A stretch of 64,000 nt of DNA from Euzebya rosea (GCF_003073135.1 NZ_PGDQ01000003.1:310001-374000); one strand, 5' to 3'. Numbered from the stretch's first letter, positions 52,465-61,108 are shown. Made by a program: numbers and translations. Notes: a model not told the origin generated them from the letters alone.

Positions 52465-54464
52465 GCCACCGGGGCGAGGTCGACCGGGATCTGCAGGACG
52501 AGCCCGCTCGGCAGGGCGTCGGGGTCGTTGCCCAGCCGTTCGGCGTTCCACGTGAACAACAGCTGCCAGGTGGCCTCGAGCTCCGTGGTCGTCAGGTCGA
52601 CATCGGGCCAGAGCGCCCGTGCGATCGTCCACAACGAGTCGCCGGGCTGCACCTCGTAGGCGTTGCCGAGGGTGGGCGTGGCCGTCACCGTGTCCGAGAC
52701 CGCCACGACCTCGTGCTCGGTCGTCGATCCGTCCCGGACGGCGTCCCATGCGCGCAGGACCGCCTGCGACCAGTCCCGGATCCGACGCGAGTCGACCGGA
52801 CGTCGTTGCGCCTCGGCGATGCGGTCGTCGACCGACACCGATGCGGACGCGTCCGTCGTCGACACCGCGCCCGGGTTGGGACGAGCGGTCGTCGCGAGGT
52901 TGGGGGACATGACCGGGTCGACGACCGTGGCGGGCAGCGGCGCGGGAGCCGGCGGGGTCAGCGGTGGTGCAGCCGTTCCGGTCCCGTCGGGAACGGACGC
53001 AGGCTGGGCCACGAGCGACGCGTCGGGCGTCGCGGTCGGCGCCGGGTCGATCCGGCCTGCCCCGGTCGCGGCCGAGGCCGTTCCGGCAGCGCCGAGGACG
53101 TCCTGCGGGCCGGTGTCGGCGCGATCGGGCTCGTCGACGTCCAGCGCCGTCGGGACCGGCCATGGCGGGCTGGGTCGGGGCGGGGTGATGCTCGGGGTCG
53201 ACGGGGTCTGCGCAGCCGGAGGACGCACGGCCGGCGTCGACGGAGCCGCTGGTGCGGCAGGGGCGGGCTGGTGCACGACCGGCGCAGGTGTGGACGGCGG
53301 TGCGACGACGGCCGGTGTGGGCGCCACGACGTCGGTCACCGGTGCCGCCACGTCCACCACGTCCACCACGTCCACCACCGGTTCGACCCCCTCGCCGACC
53401 GTGTCATCGACGAGCTCGTCGATCGCCTCGCCGACGGGCTCCTCGCCGACGAGCTCCTCGACCGGGTCGACCTCCTCGCCCTCGGCGGGGGTCTCGATGA
53501 CGACGACGACCTCGCCGCCCTCGAGGGGGGTGCCGTCGGGCAGGTCGATGGCGTCCTCGATCGCGTCGTGGATGAGGTCGGCCAGCTGGTCGTCGATGCC
53601 GACGGGCTCCTCGTCGACCGGCCCACCGACGTCGGGCTCCGGGGCATCGGGATGCTCGACGTCCGGGACGGGGACATCCGGAGTCACCTCCACCGGGACC
53701 TGGTCGACGGGAACCTGGTCGACGGGGGCCTGTTCGACCGGGGTCTGGTCGACCGGGGTCTGCTCGACCGGCATGCCGTCGCCCGGCGGCGCGATCGGCG
53801 TCTCGTCCTCGCCCGGTTCGCCGGGCGCCACGTCCACCGGCAGCTCGACATCCTCGACCGGACCGGGGGCGTCGGGGTCGGGCGCCGGCTCGGACAGCTC
53901 CTCGCCGGTTGCGTCCGGATCCGGCAGGTCAACGTCGGGTGCGGCCGTCTCGACGCCGTCCGGTGGCGATCCGTCCGCTGGCGCCTCGGCGAGGGGGTCG
54001 TCGGCGGCAGGGGCCGCCGGGGTCGGCGCCTCGACCGCAGTCGCGTCAGGGGAGGGTGTGGGTGCGGCCGGCCCGCCGGCCTGACGGCCGATCGGCCCCG
54101 GGGCCTGTTCGGGGGCTGCGGGGCCAGCTGGCGCAGTCGGGCCCGCAGGTGCTTCGACCGTCGCTGGTGCAGCGGCGTCCGGTTCGACGACAACGGATGC
54201 CGTTTCGGCGTCGGCAGCAGCGTCCTGTGCGGCAGCCACCCCGGCCATGTTCGGCGCCAGCAGCATGCCGGCGGCCCCGGCGGCGACGGCGCCACCCCTG
54301 GCCCCACGTCCGGCCGCGGTGACCACCGATCGGGTGGTCGATCCCTCCGCGATGGTCAGCTCCTCCACCGCCTGACGGCGTCGCCTGCCCCGTCGTTCCA
54401 CCCGCTCGTCGGCCAGAAGGGACTCCAGCGCCGCATCGGCGTGCAGTCGTCCTCGATCCGTCAT
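52461..54464 (-). CDS. large low-complexity protein with C-terminal LysM domain
   Basis: A 667-residue protein. Residues 1-45 are basic, and an Ala/Gly-rich stretch at about 50-80 (GAVAAGAAGMLLAPNMAGVAAA) could be a membrane or export segment. Residues 80-510 are Pro/Ala/Asp-rich, including five PV(D/E)Q repeats and a VVDVVDVVDV run. The C-terminus (about 600-665) is a LysM domain (YEVQPGDSLWTIARALWPD ... LPSGLVLQIP), which would bind peptidoglycan or chitin-like glycans. It is coupled by ATGA to the MinD-like ATPase gene and by GTGA to the TcpC-like gene. Confidence 0.75.
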   Translation of the reverse strand: MTDRGRLHADAALESLLADERVERRGRRRRQAVEELTIAEGSTTRSVVTAAGRGARGGAVAAGAAGMLLAPNMAGVAAAQDAAADAETASVVVEPDAAAPATVEAPAGPTAPAGPAAPEQAPGPIGRQAGGPAAPTPSPDATAVEAPTPAAPAADDPLAEAPADGSPPDGVETAAPDVDLPDPDATGEELSEPAPDPDAPGPVEDVELPVDVAPGEPGEDETPIAPPGDGMPVEQTPVDQTPVEQAPVDQVPVDQVPVEVTPDVPVPDVEHPDAPEPDVGGPVDEEPVGIDDQLADLIHDAIEDAIDLPDGTPLEGGEVVVVIETPAEGEEVDPVEELVGEEPVGEAIDELVDDTVGEGVEPVVDVVDVVDVAAPVTDVVAPTPAVVAPPSTPAPVVHQPAPAAPAAPSTPAVRPPAAQTPSTPSITPPRPSPPWPVPTALDVDEPDRADTGPQDVLGAAGTASAATGAGRIDPAPTATPDASLVAQPASVPDGTGTAAPPLTPPAPAPLPATVVDPVMSPNLATTARPNPGAVSTTDASASVSVDDRIAEAQRRPVDSRRIRDWSQAVLRAWDAVRDGSTTEHEVVAVSDTVTATPTLGNAYEVQPGDSLWTIARALWPDVDLTTTELEATWQLLFTWNAERLGNDPDALPSGLVLQIPVDLAPVA
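53351..53377. repeat. three tandem 9-bp repeats in the LysM gene
   Basis: CGTCCACCA three times without spacing, encoding Val-Asp-Val repeats on the minus strand. An in-frame unit, so copy number could vary without breaking the gene. Confidence 0.8.
53697..53771. repeat. five degenerate 15-bp repeats in the LysM gene
   Basis: Five units built on CTGGTCGACNGG encode Pro-Val-(Asp/Glu)-Gln-(Thr/Ala/Val) repeats in the linker region of the LysM protein. Confidence 0.75.
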
Positions 54465-55648
54465 CGTCCAGTACCGCCTTCCCCGGCGACGTCGTCGCCC
54501 AGTCCATCGACCACTGCAGCTGCCAGCTGCACGTATGCCTGTCGTGTCGCGGGCGCCAGCCAGTCCAGCTCGACCACCGCCCCGTTCGCGAGCTCGTCGT
54601 CCCAGGGCACCGTCCGGACCGCCCGGACCTGGGAGGCGAAGTGGTCGACCAGCGAGTCGACGTCGACCGGTGACCCACCGTCGCGCACCCCGTTCACCAC
54701 CACGACGGCCCGTTCGACCAGCGACGCCTGACCGTGTTCGCGCAACCAGGCGAGCAGGTAGGAGACCGCCCGGGCGGAGTCGACGCTGGGACCGGTCACC
54801 ACCACCAGCTGGTCGCTGCGCTGGACCACCCCACGGGTGGCCGCGTCCAGAATCCCCGTGCCGCAGTCGGCCAGGACCAGGTTGTAGTGGACCCGCAGGA
54901 CGTTCAGCAGGCGTTCGTACTCCGGCCGACCCATCCGCCGCGCCGACAGGGGGTCGTCGTCGCTGGCCACCACCTCCAGCAGGCTCTCGGCCTGCGAGGT
55001 GAAGTGGCGAACGTCGCCGTAGCCGAAGATGTGGTCGGCCTCGGCCAGCAGGTCGACGGACGTGGCCGCGTGTTCGCGACGGACTCGATGCCCCAGGGAG
55101 CCCGCGTCGGGGTTGGCGTCCAGCGCGACGACCCGATCGCCGCGGATGCTGGCCAGCGTGTGCCCCAGGTTCAGGGTGGTGGTGGTCTTGCCGACGCCGC
55201 CCTTGGTCGACACGACGGCCAGCGTGCGGGCACCGCCGAACGGGCGACGTATCGCCTCCATCCGCTCGCGCAGCTGCAGCTCCTGAGGGGTGGGGCCCGG
55301 GTTGATGCGGCCACCCGTCATGGCCCACACCCGCCGGCGCCAGCCCGTCGCCGGTACCGGGGTCGGCTCGTCGACCCAGGCCTCGCCGTCGAAGGCGAAC
55401 GTGCCGTCCCGGTCGAGCTCCTCATCCGTCAGGGAGAACGGGTCCGCAGCACCGCGGCGGGGGCGGGCGCGCTCGTCGACCGACGCCGGCGCGGCATCGC
55501 CCGAGTCGCCGGACGCGGCCGGCGAGTCCGTCGTGGTGATGTGCGACGGGGCAGGCGTGGGGTCGACGACGAGGTCGATCGTCGTGGTCGCCACCGTGAC
55601 AGGATCCGCCATGGGTCCTGCCTCGGTCACCTGCTCTCCCGTGCTCAT
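54461..55648 (-). CDS. MinD/ParA-family ATPase (CpaE/EspI-like), copy 1
   Basis: A 395-residue protein: a 130-residue disordered N-terminus, then a deviant-Walker-A ATPase (about 140-375) with STKGGVGKTTTTLN, ALDANPDAGSLGHRV and LVLADCGTGILDAA. Such ATPases position secretion or pilus machines, or act in ESX systems (EspI-like). It is paralogous to the divergent gene at 55842, down to the DANPDAG/DGNPDAG and LGHRV motifs. ATG 55648 has GGGAGGG 5 bp upstream; an ATG farther up (55717) lacks one. Confidence 0.85.
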   Translation of the reverse strand: MSTGEQVTEAGPMADPVTVATTTIDLVVDPTPAPSHITTTDSPAASGDSGDAAPASVDERARPRRGAADPFSLTDEELDRDGTFAFDGEAWVDEPTPVPATGWRRRVWAMTGGRINPGPTPQELQLRERMEAIRRPFGGARTLAVVSTKGGVGKTTTTLNLGHTLASIRGDRVVALDANPDAGSLGHRVRREHAATSVDLLAEADHIFGYGDVRHFTSQAESLLEVVASDDDPLSARRMGRPEYERLLNVLRVHYNLVLADCGTGILDAATRGVVQRSDQLVVVTGPSVDSARAVSYLLAWLREHGQASLVERAVVVVNGVRDGGSPVDVDSLVDHFASQVRAVRTVPWDDELANGAVVELDWLAPATRQAYVQLAAAVVDGLGDDVAGEGGTGR

Positions 55649-55723
55649 CAGGTCCCTCCCCCGAGGTTCACCGCTCGTTGTTCGTTGACTGCTGGATCCT
55701 GTTGTAGCGGCTCCCACGGTGGG

Positions 55724-55733
55724 GGACTAGTCC
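55724..55733. promoter_or_regulatory. GGACTAGTCC palindrome between divergent ATPase genes
   Basis: A perfect 10-bp palindrome next to CCCACGGTGGG (55713-55723), in the 193-bp region between the two divergent MinD-like genes. The same GGACTAGTCC occurs at 30711-30720. Candidate operator. Confidence 0.4.
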
Positions 55734-55841
55734 GACACCCTGCGTCATGTGGACAACTCCGCTCCGTCACCGCCGGCTCGCCGATGAGAAAGGTCGCCGA
55801 CGAGGGAGGACTTCGGACCGGCCGATCGGTAGAGGCACGAC

Positions 55842-56900
55842 ATGGCCGAACCCACACACCCCGGAGGCGACGACGAGTCGTCGGGGTTGCTGTGGGCTGA
55901 TGCCTACGCGGACGCCACGGCTGGCGGTCCGGCGCCGCAGGGCCCCACATCGGCCCCGATCGACCGCGAGACGTCGCCCCTCGACGAGGACCGCGTGGTC
56001 GTTCCCCGCCGCGAACCCACTCCGGGGGGTTTCCGGGGACTGCGGCAGCGGTTGCGGGGCCCGGACCCCGATCCGGGCCCCGACCGGTGGCAGCTCGCGG
56101 TCGAGCGGTGCCGGCAGCCGGCGCCCGGCGGACGTCGCATCGCCGTGGTGTCACGCAAGGGCGGGGTGGGCAAGACCACGACCACGCTGATGATCGGCCA
56201 CACCCTTGCGGCGGTCCGCCGGGACCGGGTGCTTGCGGTGGACGGCAACCCCGACGCCGGCACGCTCGGCCACCGGGTCCCGCGCCAGACCGCGGCCACC
56301 GTGGTGGACGCCCTCGCCGCCGTCGGGACCGTCGTGGGGTATCCCGACGCCCGCCAGCTGACCTCGCAGGCGCCCAGCCGGCTGGAGGTCCTGGCCTCGC
56401 CCGAGAACCCGCACTCGTCCCGTTCGCTCTCGGGCCGGGACTACCAGCAGGTGCTCGACGAGATGCACCGCCACTTCTCCGTCGTCCTGTGCGACACCGG
56501 GACCGGCATCATCGACGACGCCCACAGCGGCATCCTCGACGCCGTCGACCAGATCGTGCTCGTGTCGGGGACGGCGCTGGACACCGCCCGGGCCGCCGGC
56601 CTCACGCTGGACTGGTTGGAGGGTCACGGCCGGGCCGCGTTGGTCCGCGACGCCGTGGTCGTCGTCAACCACGTGGCCGACGCCGGCCGTGTCGACCTCG
56701 ACGCGATCGAGGCCCACTTCCGTGGACGGACCAGGGCGCTGCACCACGTGCCCCACGATCGCCACCTCGAGGCCGGTGCCGTGACCGACCCCGACCAGCT
56801 GCGGCCCGACACCCAGGCGGCCTGGCTCGACGTCGCCGCGTCCGTCGCTGACGGCTTCCCGCTGCCATCGCCCCGTGACCTGAGGAAGGACCCGTCGTGA
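55842..56900 (+). CDS. MinD/ParA-family ATPase (CpaE/EspI-like), copy 2
   Basis: A 352-residue paralogue of the divergent gene: 85-residue acidic/proline-rich leader, then the ATPase domain with SRKGGVGKTTTTLM, AVDGNPDAGTLGHRV and VVLCDTGTGIIDDA. The Asp-to-Gly change (DGNPD versus DANPD) is the usual variation in this family. Its TGA overlaps the start of a LuxR-type regulator (GTGA at 56897-56900). Two such ATPases facing each other over one regulatory region suggests they work on the same structure, possibly as a heterodimer. Confidence 0.85.
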   Translation: MAEPTHPGGDDESSGLLWADAYADATAGGPAPQGPTSAPIDRETSPLDEDRVVVPRREPTPGGFRGLRQRLRGPDPDPGPDRWQLAVERCRQPAPGGRRIAVVSRKGGVGKTTTTLMIGHTLAAVRRDRVLAVDGNPDAGTLGHRVPRQTAATVVDALAAVGTVVGYPDARQLTSQAPSRLEVLASPENPHSSRSLSGRDYQQVLDEMHRHFSVVLCDTGTGIIDDAHSGILDAVDQIVLVSGTALDTARAAGLTLDWLEGHGRAALVRDAVVVVNHVADAGRVDLDAIEAHFRGRTRALHHVPHDRHLEAGAVTDPDQLRPDTQAAWLDVAASVADGFPLPSPRDLRKDPS

Positions 56901-57583
56901 CCGCGATCGCCCCGCTCCCGGCCCGCCGCCCGCACCCCCGCACATCACGAGCCGCCGCCATCCGGGTCGCCGTCACCGACGCCCCGGCTGCGATCCGCGG
57001 TCGGCTCGAGGAGTGCGTCGATCCCGAGGACGGCATCGTGATCGTCGACGAGGGGCCCACGTCGATCGATTCCGCGGACCTGGTGATCCTCTCCGTGGAT
57101 GCACGGGACGAGCAGCTGTCCCGCCTGCGGGCGCTCGCGCGGTCCACCAGGGTCGTGGCCCTCGTCGATCCGCACGCACCCGGCGTGGTCGTCAGGGCGG
57201 TGCATGCCGGTGCCGTGGGATGCCTCGCCCGGGGTCGGGTCGACGCCGACGAGCTGGTCCGTGCCGTGCGCGAGGTCATGGCGGGTGGGTCGTGGGTGTC
57301 GCCGAGCGTGGCGCCGACCCTGCTCGAGCTCATCAGGACCGGCGTCCCCGACACCGTCGAGCCCGCCCGGCCCGACAGCATGACCGACCGTGAGGCCGAG
57401 ATCCTGTCGTTGATCGCACGCGGCCTGTCCAACACCGCCATCGCCGGGCTGCTCGTGATCTCGGAGAAGACCGTCAAGAACCACATCAACCGGGCCTACG
57501 CCAAGCTCGGCGTGGAGAACCGCGAGGAGGCGATCGCCACCTGGACGGGGGCGGGGGCGGACGAGGTCGCGGTGGCCGCCTGA
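56897..57583 (+). CDS. LuxR/NarL-type regulator with pseudo-receiver domain
   Basis: A 228-residue protein with a receiver-like N-domain (23-140) and a LuxR-type HTH (160-215; MTDREAEILSLIARGLSNTAIA, ISEKTVKNHINRAYAKLGV). In the receiver, the strand-3 phospho-acceptor is replaced: DLVILSVDARDE has Ser66 where NarL-type regulators have Asp, and the acidic pair at strand 1 is reduced to VAVTDAP. It is therefore probably phosphorylation-independent. GTG 56897 overlaps the ATPase stop, so it may control the ATPase/LysM locus. Confidence 0.82.
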   Translation: MTAIAPLPARRPHPRTSRAAAIRVAVTDAPAAIRGRLEECVDPEDGIVIVDEGPTSIDSADLVILSVDARDEQLSRLRALARSTRVVALVDPHAPGVVVRAVHAGAVGCLARGRVDADELVRAVREVMAGGSWVSPSVAPTLLELIRTGVPDTVEPARPDSMTDREAEILSLIARGLSNTAIAGLLVISEKTVKNHINRAYAKLGVENREEAIATWTGAGADEVAVAA

Positions 57584-57633
57584 TCGTGTCGTACCGGGAG
57601 GGGTGTCACCGGGCGCGTCCCGCGGCCGTCGGC

Positions 57634-57639
57634 TACCGT
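57634..57639 (+). promoter_or_regulatory. candidate leaderless -10 element of era
   Basis: TACCGT, followed by 8 bases and the GTG start at 57648. No Shine-Dalgarno precedes the start, consistent with a leaderless transcript. Confidence 0.4.
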
Positions 57640-57647
57640 CGGCGGTC

Positions 57648-58541
57648 GTGAGCACCTCCGTCACCGCATCAGGCGTCTGCGCCATCGTCGGTCGTCCCAA
57701 CGTCGGCAAGTCGACCCTCCTCAACGCCATCATCGGCGAGAAGGTCGCCATCACGACGCGGATCCCGCAGACCACCCGCCATGCCATCCGCGGCATCCTG
57801 ACCCGCGAGGACGTCCAGATCGTCTTCGTGGACACCCCGGGGGTGCACAAGCCCAAGACCCTGCTCGGCAGCCGGCTCAACGACATCGCCCAGGCCTCGT
57901 TGTCCGGGGTCGACGTCGCCGTGCTCGTCGTCGACGGGGCGAAGGGCATCGGGACCGGCGACGCCTTCATGGCCGACCTCGTGAGCGGGCTGGGCGTGCC
58001 GATCATCGGGGTGCTCAACAAGGTCGACCGCATCGGCAAGGACGCCCAGCTTCCGGCGATCGCTGCCCTGGCCGAGCTGGCCGACTTCGACGAGATCGTG
58101 CCCGTCAGCGCCCGCCGCGGCGAGCAGGTCGAGGTGCTCACCGACCTCATCGCCGCCCGCATGCCCGAGGGGCCGGCCCTGTACCCGGCGGAGATGGTGA
58201 CGGACTCCGAGGAGGCCCAGCGCGTCGCCGAGATCGTGCGCGAGAAGGCCATGGTGGTGATGCGCGAGGAGGTGCCCCACTCGATCGCGGTCACCGTTGA
58301 GGAGATGGGCCCCGGCCGCTCGGAGAACGTCACCGCGATCTTCGCGTCGATCTACGTCGAGCGTGACTCGCAGAAGGGCATGGTCATCGGCCGACAGGGT
58401 GCGGTCCTCGCCCAGATCGGCACCGACGCCCGCCCCGAGCTCGAGGCGCTGCTCGGCACCAAGGTCTACCTGGACCTCCGCGTCAAGATCTCCAAGGAGT
58501 GGCAGCGCGACCCGAAGAAGCTCGACAAGCTGGGCTACTGA
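57648..58541 (+). CDS. era: GTPase Era
   Basis: A 297-residue Era GTPase, required for 16S rRNA processing and 30S assembly. GTPase motifs: GRPNVGKST (G1), PQTTRHA (G2), DTPG (G3), NKVD (G4), and VSARRG (G5); the C-terminal KH domain has ERDSQKGMVIGRQGAVLAQIG and ends DLRVKISKEWQRD. The length is typical. GTG 57648 begins the conserved N-terminus; the open frame extends upstream to 57603, but those residues are not family-like. The next gene on this strand is beyond a terminator at 58600. Confidence 0.96.
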   Translation: MSTSVTASGVCAIVGRPNVGKSTLLNAIIGEKVAITTRIPQTTRHAIRGILTREDVQIVFVDTPGVHKPKTLLGSRLNDIAQASLSGVDVAVLVVDGAKGIGTGDAFMADLVSGLGVPIIGVLNKVDRIGKDAQLPAIAALAELADFDEIVPVSARRGEQVEVLTDLIAARMPEGPALYPAEMVTDSEEAQRVAEIVREKAMVVMREEVPHSIAVTVEEMGPGRSENVTAIFASIYVERDSQKGMVIGRQGAVLAQIGTDARPELEALLGTKVYLDLRVKISKEWQRDPKKLDKLGY

Positions 58542-58599
58542 GGACCCGAACCGCCGCGAAGCGGCTTCGTGAGGCCCGGAAGGAGCCCATCGGGGGTCT

Positions 58600-58614
58600 G
58601 GGGGCGGAGCCCCC
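58600..58614. terminator. GC-rich hairpin between era and the MarR gene
   Basis: GGGGGC-gga-GCCCCC, set in a longer G/C-rich context resembling the repeated terminator-like hairpins seen after genes in high-GC actinobacteria. A smaller GCCGC-gaa-GCGGC stem lies nearer to the era stop. It lies between convergent genes and probably serves both. Confidence 0.65.
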
Positions 58615-58651
58615 GGGGGGCAGGGCTACTGAGGACTGCTGAGGGCCGGGC

Positions 58652-59155
58652 TCAGGGCCAGGGGTAGGGCTCGGCGGCGCGGGCCAGGAGGGTGCTGAGG
58701 GTTCGGAGCTCATCGGTGGACAGGGCGAGCAACCCCGACGGCGGGGTTCCCAGCAGGAACTGCGCTTGGTGGACGGCCGCCTTGCCGTTGAGGGTCAGGC
58801 GGACCCGCGTGACGCGGCGGTCGTTCGGGTCGGGATGTCGGCCGACGAAATCGCGGGACTCCAGCGCGTCGACGACGGAGGTCAGGTACGACGGCGTCGT
58901 GTGGCAGGCCTCGGCCAGCTCCCGCATCGCCATGCCGCCGTCGCCGTCCAGCGGAAGCCCGAGCAGGACGAACATCTGTTGTTCGGTCAGCTCCAGCGCG
59001 GCCGCCGCGGCGCTGCCCTGTCGCTGGAACTCCTCGCTGCGGAACAGCTGGTACATCGACCGCCACGCAGCGCGGGCAAGGCTCTCGTCCTCCGACATCG
59101 GGGCGCCGTCGTGCCCCGGGTCGGACCCACCAGGAGATACTTTTGATTGCGACAC
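58652..59155 (-). CDS. MarR-family transcriptional regulator
   Basis: A 167-residue winged-helix regulator: LELTEQQMFVLLGLPLDGDGGMAMRELAEACHTTPSYLTSVVDALESRDFVGRHPDPNDRRVTRVRLT is the MarR DNA-binding core with the DR wing motif (NDRRVTRV). It is divergent from a two-gene ABC exporter and most likely represses it. GTG 59155 is supported by GGAGG 4 bp upstream; ATG 59098 starts the conserved core but has no clear ribosome site. Confidence 0.88.
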   Translation of the reverse strand: MSQSKVSPGGSDPGHDGAPMSEDESLARAAWRSMYQLFRSEEFQRQGSAAAAALELTEQQMFVLLGLPLDGDGGMAMRELAEACHTTPSYLTSVVDALESRDFVGRHPDPNDRRVTRVRLTLNGKAAVHQAQFLLGTPPSGLLALSTDELRTLSTLLARAAEPYPWP

Positions 59156-59167
59156 TATTCCTCCAGC

Positions 59168-59189
59168 GTTACTGTCCTGTCAGCATAAC
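59168..59189. promoter_or_regulatory. imperfect inverted repeat between MarR and ABC exporter genes
   Basis: GTTA-CTG-tcctgt-CAG-ca-TAAC in an A/T-richer 57-bp divergent region. Its position between the two start codons fits a MarR operator controlling both directions. Confidence 0.45.
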
Positions 59190-59212
59190 TGATTCGACCG
59201 AAGCGAGGGGAC

Positions 59213-60190
59213 ATGTCGGGCGACCTGGCCGTCGATGCACACGGCCTCGAGAAGACCTATGGCGAGACCCGGGCCCTCGACGGCCTGGACCTGTCCGTCC
59301 GCCGGGGCACCGTCCTCGGCCTGCTCGGTCCCAACGGGGCGGGCAAGACCACGGCGGTGCGCATCCTGGCGACGCTGCAGCCCGCTGACGGCGGCACCGC
59401 GACGGTGGCCGGCTTCGACGTGGCCACACAGGCCCACGAGGTGCGCACCCGCATCGCCCTGACGGGGCAGTTCGCGGCGGTTGACGAGTACCTGACCGGC
59501 CACGAGAACCTCGTGATGATCGGACGGCTGACCGGACTGACCCGGCACGATGCCCTCGTCAGGGCCGACCAGCTCATGGCTCGCTTCGGGCTGGCCGACG
59601 CCGCGGGGCGGCCGAGCAGGACCTACTCGGGCGGCATGCGTCGTCGCCTGGACCTCGCCGCCTCGTTGGTGGCCAGGCCGGAGGTGTTGTTCCTGGACGA
59701 GCCCACGACGGGCCTGGACCCCGCCTCCCGCCGGTCGCTGTGGGCGGTGATCCGCGAGATCGTCCGGGACGGGTCGACGCTGCTGCTGACCACCCAGTAC
59801 CTGGAGGAGGCGGACGCGCTCGCCGACGAGATCCTGGTCATCGACCACGGTCGCGAGCTGGCACGCGGGACCGCTCGCGAGCTGAAGGACCGGGTGGGTG
59901 GCGAGCGGATCGAGTTCACCGTCGTCGACCACGCCCGCACCGGTGAGGCCGCGGACGCGGTCGCCCCCTTCGCGTCGGGTGAGGTCGTGGTCGATCCCTC
60001 CCGCGGAACCATCGCCTTCCCCGTCGACGGCGGCGACGCCCATCTCGGCGACACGGTCCGTGCCCTGGAGACGTCGGCCATCCACGTGGCCGACCTGTCC
60101 CTGCGGGGCGCCTCCCTCGACGACGTCTTCCTCTCCCTCACCGGTCGCACCGCGGAAGGGTCCACCGAGCAGCTGCAGGAGGCAACGTGA
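59213..60190 (+). CDS. ABC exporter ATP-binding protein (DrrA-like)
   Basis: A 325-residue ABC ATPase of the DrrA/antibiotic-export class: Walker A GPNGAGKTT, Q-loop TGQFAAVDEYLTG, signature YSGGMRRRLDLA, Walker B VLFLDEPTTGLDP, and switch His in TTQYLEEADAL. The C-terminal 80 residues form the DrrA-type DUF4162 extension (VDLSLRGASLDDVFLSLTG). It pairs with the next gene, whose GTG overlaps the stop (GTGA at 60187-60190). Likely exports a hydrophobic drug or natural product under MarR control. Confidence 0.92.
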   Translation: MSGDLAVDAHGLEKTYGETRALDGLDLSVRRGTVLGLLGPNGAGKTTAVRILATLQPADGGTATVAGFDVATQAHEVRTRIALTGQFAAVDEYLTGHENLVMIGRLTGLTRHDALVRADQLMARFGLADAAGRPSRTYSGGMRRRLDLAASLVARPEVLFLDEPTTGLDPASRRSLWAVIREIVRDGSTLLLTTQYLEEADALADEILVIDHGRELARGTARELKDRVGGERIEFTVVDHARTGEAADAVAPFASGEVVVDPSRGTIAFPVDGGDAHLGDTVRALETSAIHVADLSLRGASLDDVFLSLTGRTAEGSTEQLQEAT

Positions 60191-61041
60191 GCGCCACGAC
60201 ACCCACCGCCGTCCCCACCCCGTCGGTCCCGCGACAGGGTCTCCTCGCCGCCGCGGTCGACGCCTGGGTCATGTTCGGTCGGAACCTGCGTCGCTACCAG
60301 CGGCAGCCACAGATCGCCGTGTTCGTGTTCATCCAGCCGATCATGTTCGTGCTGCTGTTCCGCTACGTCTTCGGTGGTTCGATACCGACGCCGGGCCTGG
60401 ACTACGTGCAGTACCTGATGCCGGGGATCATCGTGCAGTCCGTGACCTTCTCCACCATCGGGACGGCCATCGGGATCGCGGAGGACCTCAAGGGCGGCAT
60501 GATCGACCGCTTCCGGTCCCTGCCGATGTCGCGGTCGGCGGTGCTGAGCGGCCGCATCCTCGCGGACGTCCTCGTCAGCGTCGTCTCCCTCGTGGTCATG
60601 CTCGCGGTCGCCTACCTCGTCGGGTTCCGCATCACGACCGGTCCGCTGGAGGCGCTGGGCGCCCTGTTCCTGATCGTGGCCTTCTCCCTCGCCTTCGCGT
60701 GGATCGCCGCATGGATCGGCCTGGCGCTGAAGGAACCCGAGGCGGTCCAGGGTGCCGGCTTCGTGTGGATGTTCCCCCTCGCGTTCGCCTCCAGCGTCTT
60801 CGTGCTCCCCGCGACCATGCCCGGCTGGCTGCAGGGCTTCGCCAGCCACAACCCGCTGTCGCGGCTGGCCAACGCCGCACGATCGCTCACCATCGGCGGC
60901 TACCCCTGCGGTCCCAGCCTGGAGCAGACGACGCTGTGCACCGGGGTCGCCGACCAGGCCCTGATCACCCTGGCGTGGACCGTGGGGATCGCCGCTGTCT
61001 TCCTGCCGCTCGCTGCCCGCATGTGGAAGCGACTGGACTGA
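60187..61041 (+). CDS. ABC-2 type exporter permease (DrrB-like)
   Basis: A 284-residue permease with six membrane helices and the ABC-2 family pattern FVFIQPIMFVLLFRYVFGG, YVQYLMPGIIVQSV, DRFRSLPMSRSAVLSGRI and MPGWLQGFASHNPLSRLANAARSL. It is the partner of the DrrA-like ATPase and should form a homodimeric exporter core. Start GTG 60187 is fixed by the overlap. Confidence 0.92.
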   Translation: MSATTPTAVPTPSVPRQGLLAAAVDAWVMFGRNLRRYQRQPQIAVFVFIQPIMFVLLFRYVFGGSIPTPGLDYVQYLMPGIIVQSVTFSTIGTAIGIAEDLKGGMIDRFRSLPMSRSAVLSGRILADVLVSVVSLVVMLAVAYLVGFRITTGPLEALGALFLIVAFSLAFAWIAAWIGLALKEPEAVQGAGFVWMFPLAFASSVFVLPATMPGWLQGFASHNPLSRLANAARSLTIGGYPCGPSLEQTTLCTGVADQALITLAWTVGIAAVFLPLAARMWKRLD

Positions 61042-61095
61042 CCCGCGGCGCCCAGCCGGCCGTCACCGGTCCGCGGCGACCTCGCCGGCCCCATC

Positions 61096-61101
61096 TACTC
61101 T
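61096..61101 (+). promoter_or_regulatory. candidate leaderless -10 element of recO
   Basis: TACTCT followed by 7 bases and the GTG start at 61109; no Shine-Dalgarno is present. Confidence 0.45.
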
Positions 61102-61108
61102 TCGGGAC

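Noticed and set aside
53351-53771. Short tandem repeats considered as a CRISPR-like array
   Set aside because: Units of 9 and 15 bp, in frame with the LysM gene and without unique spacers; they are coding repeats.
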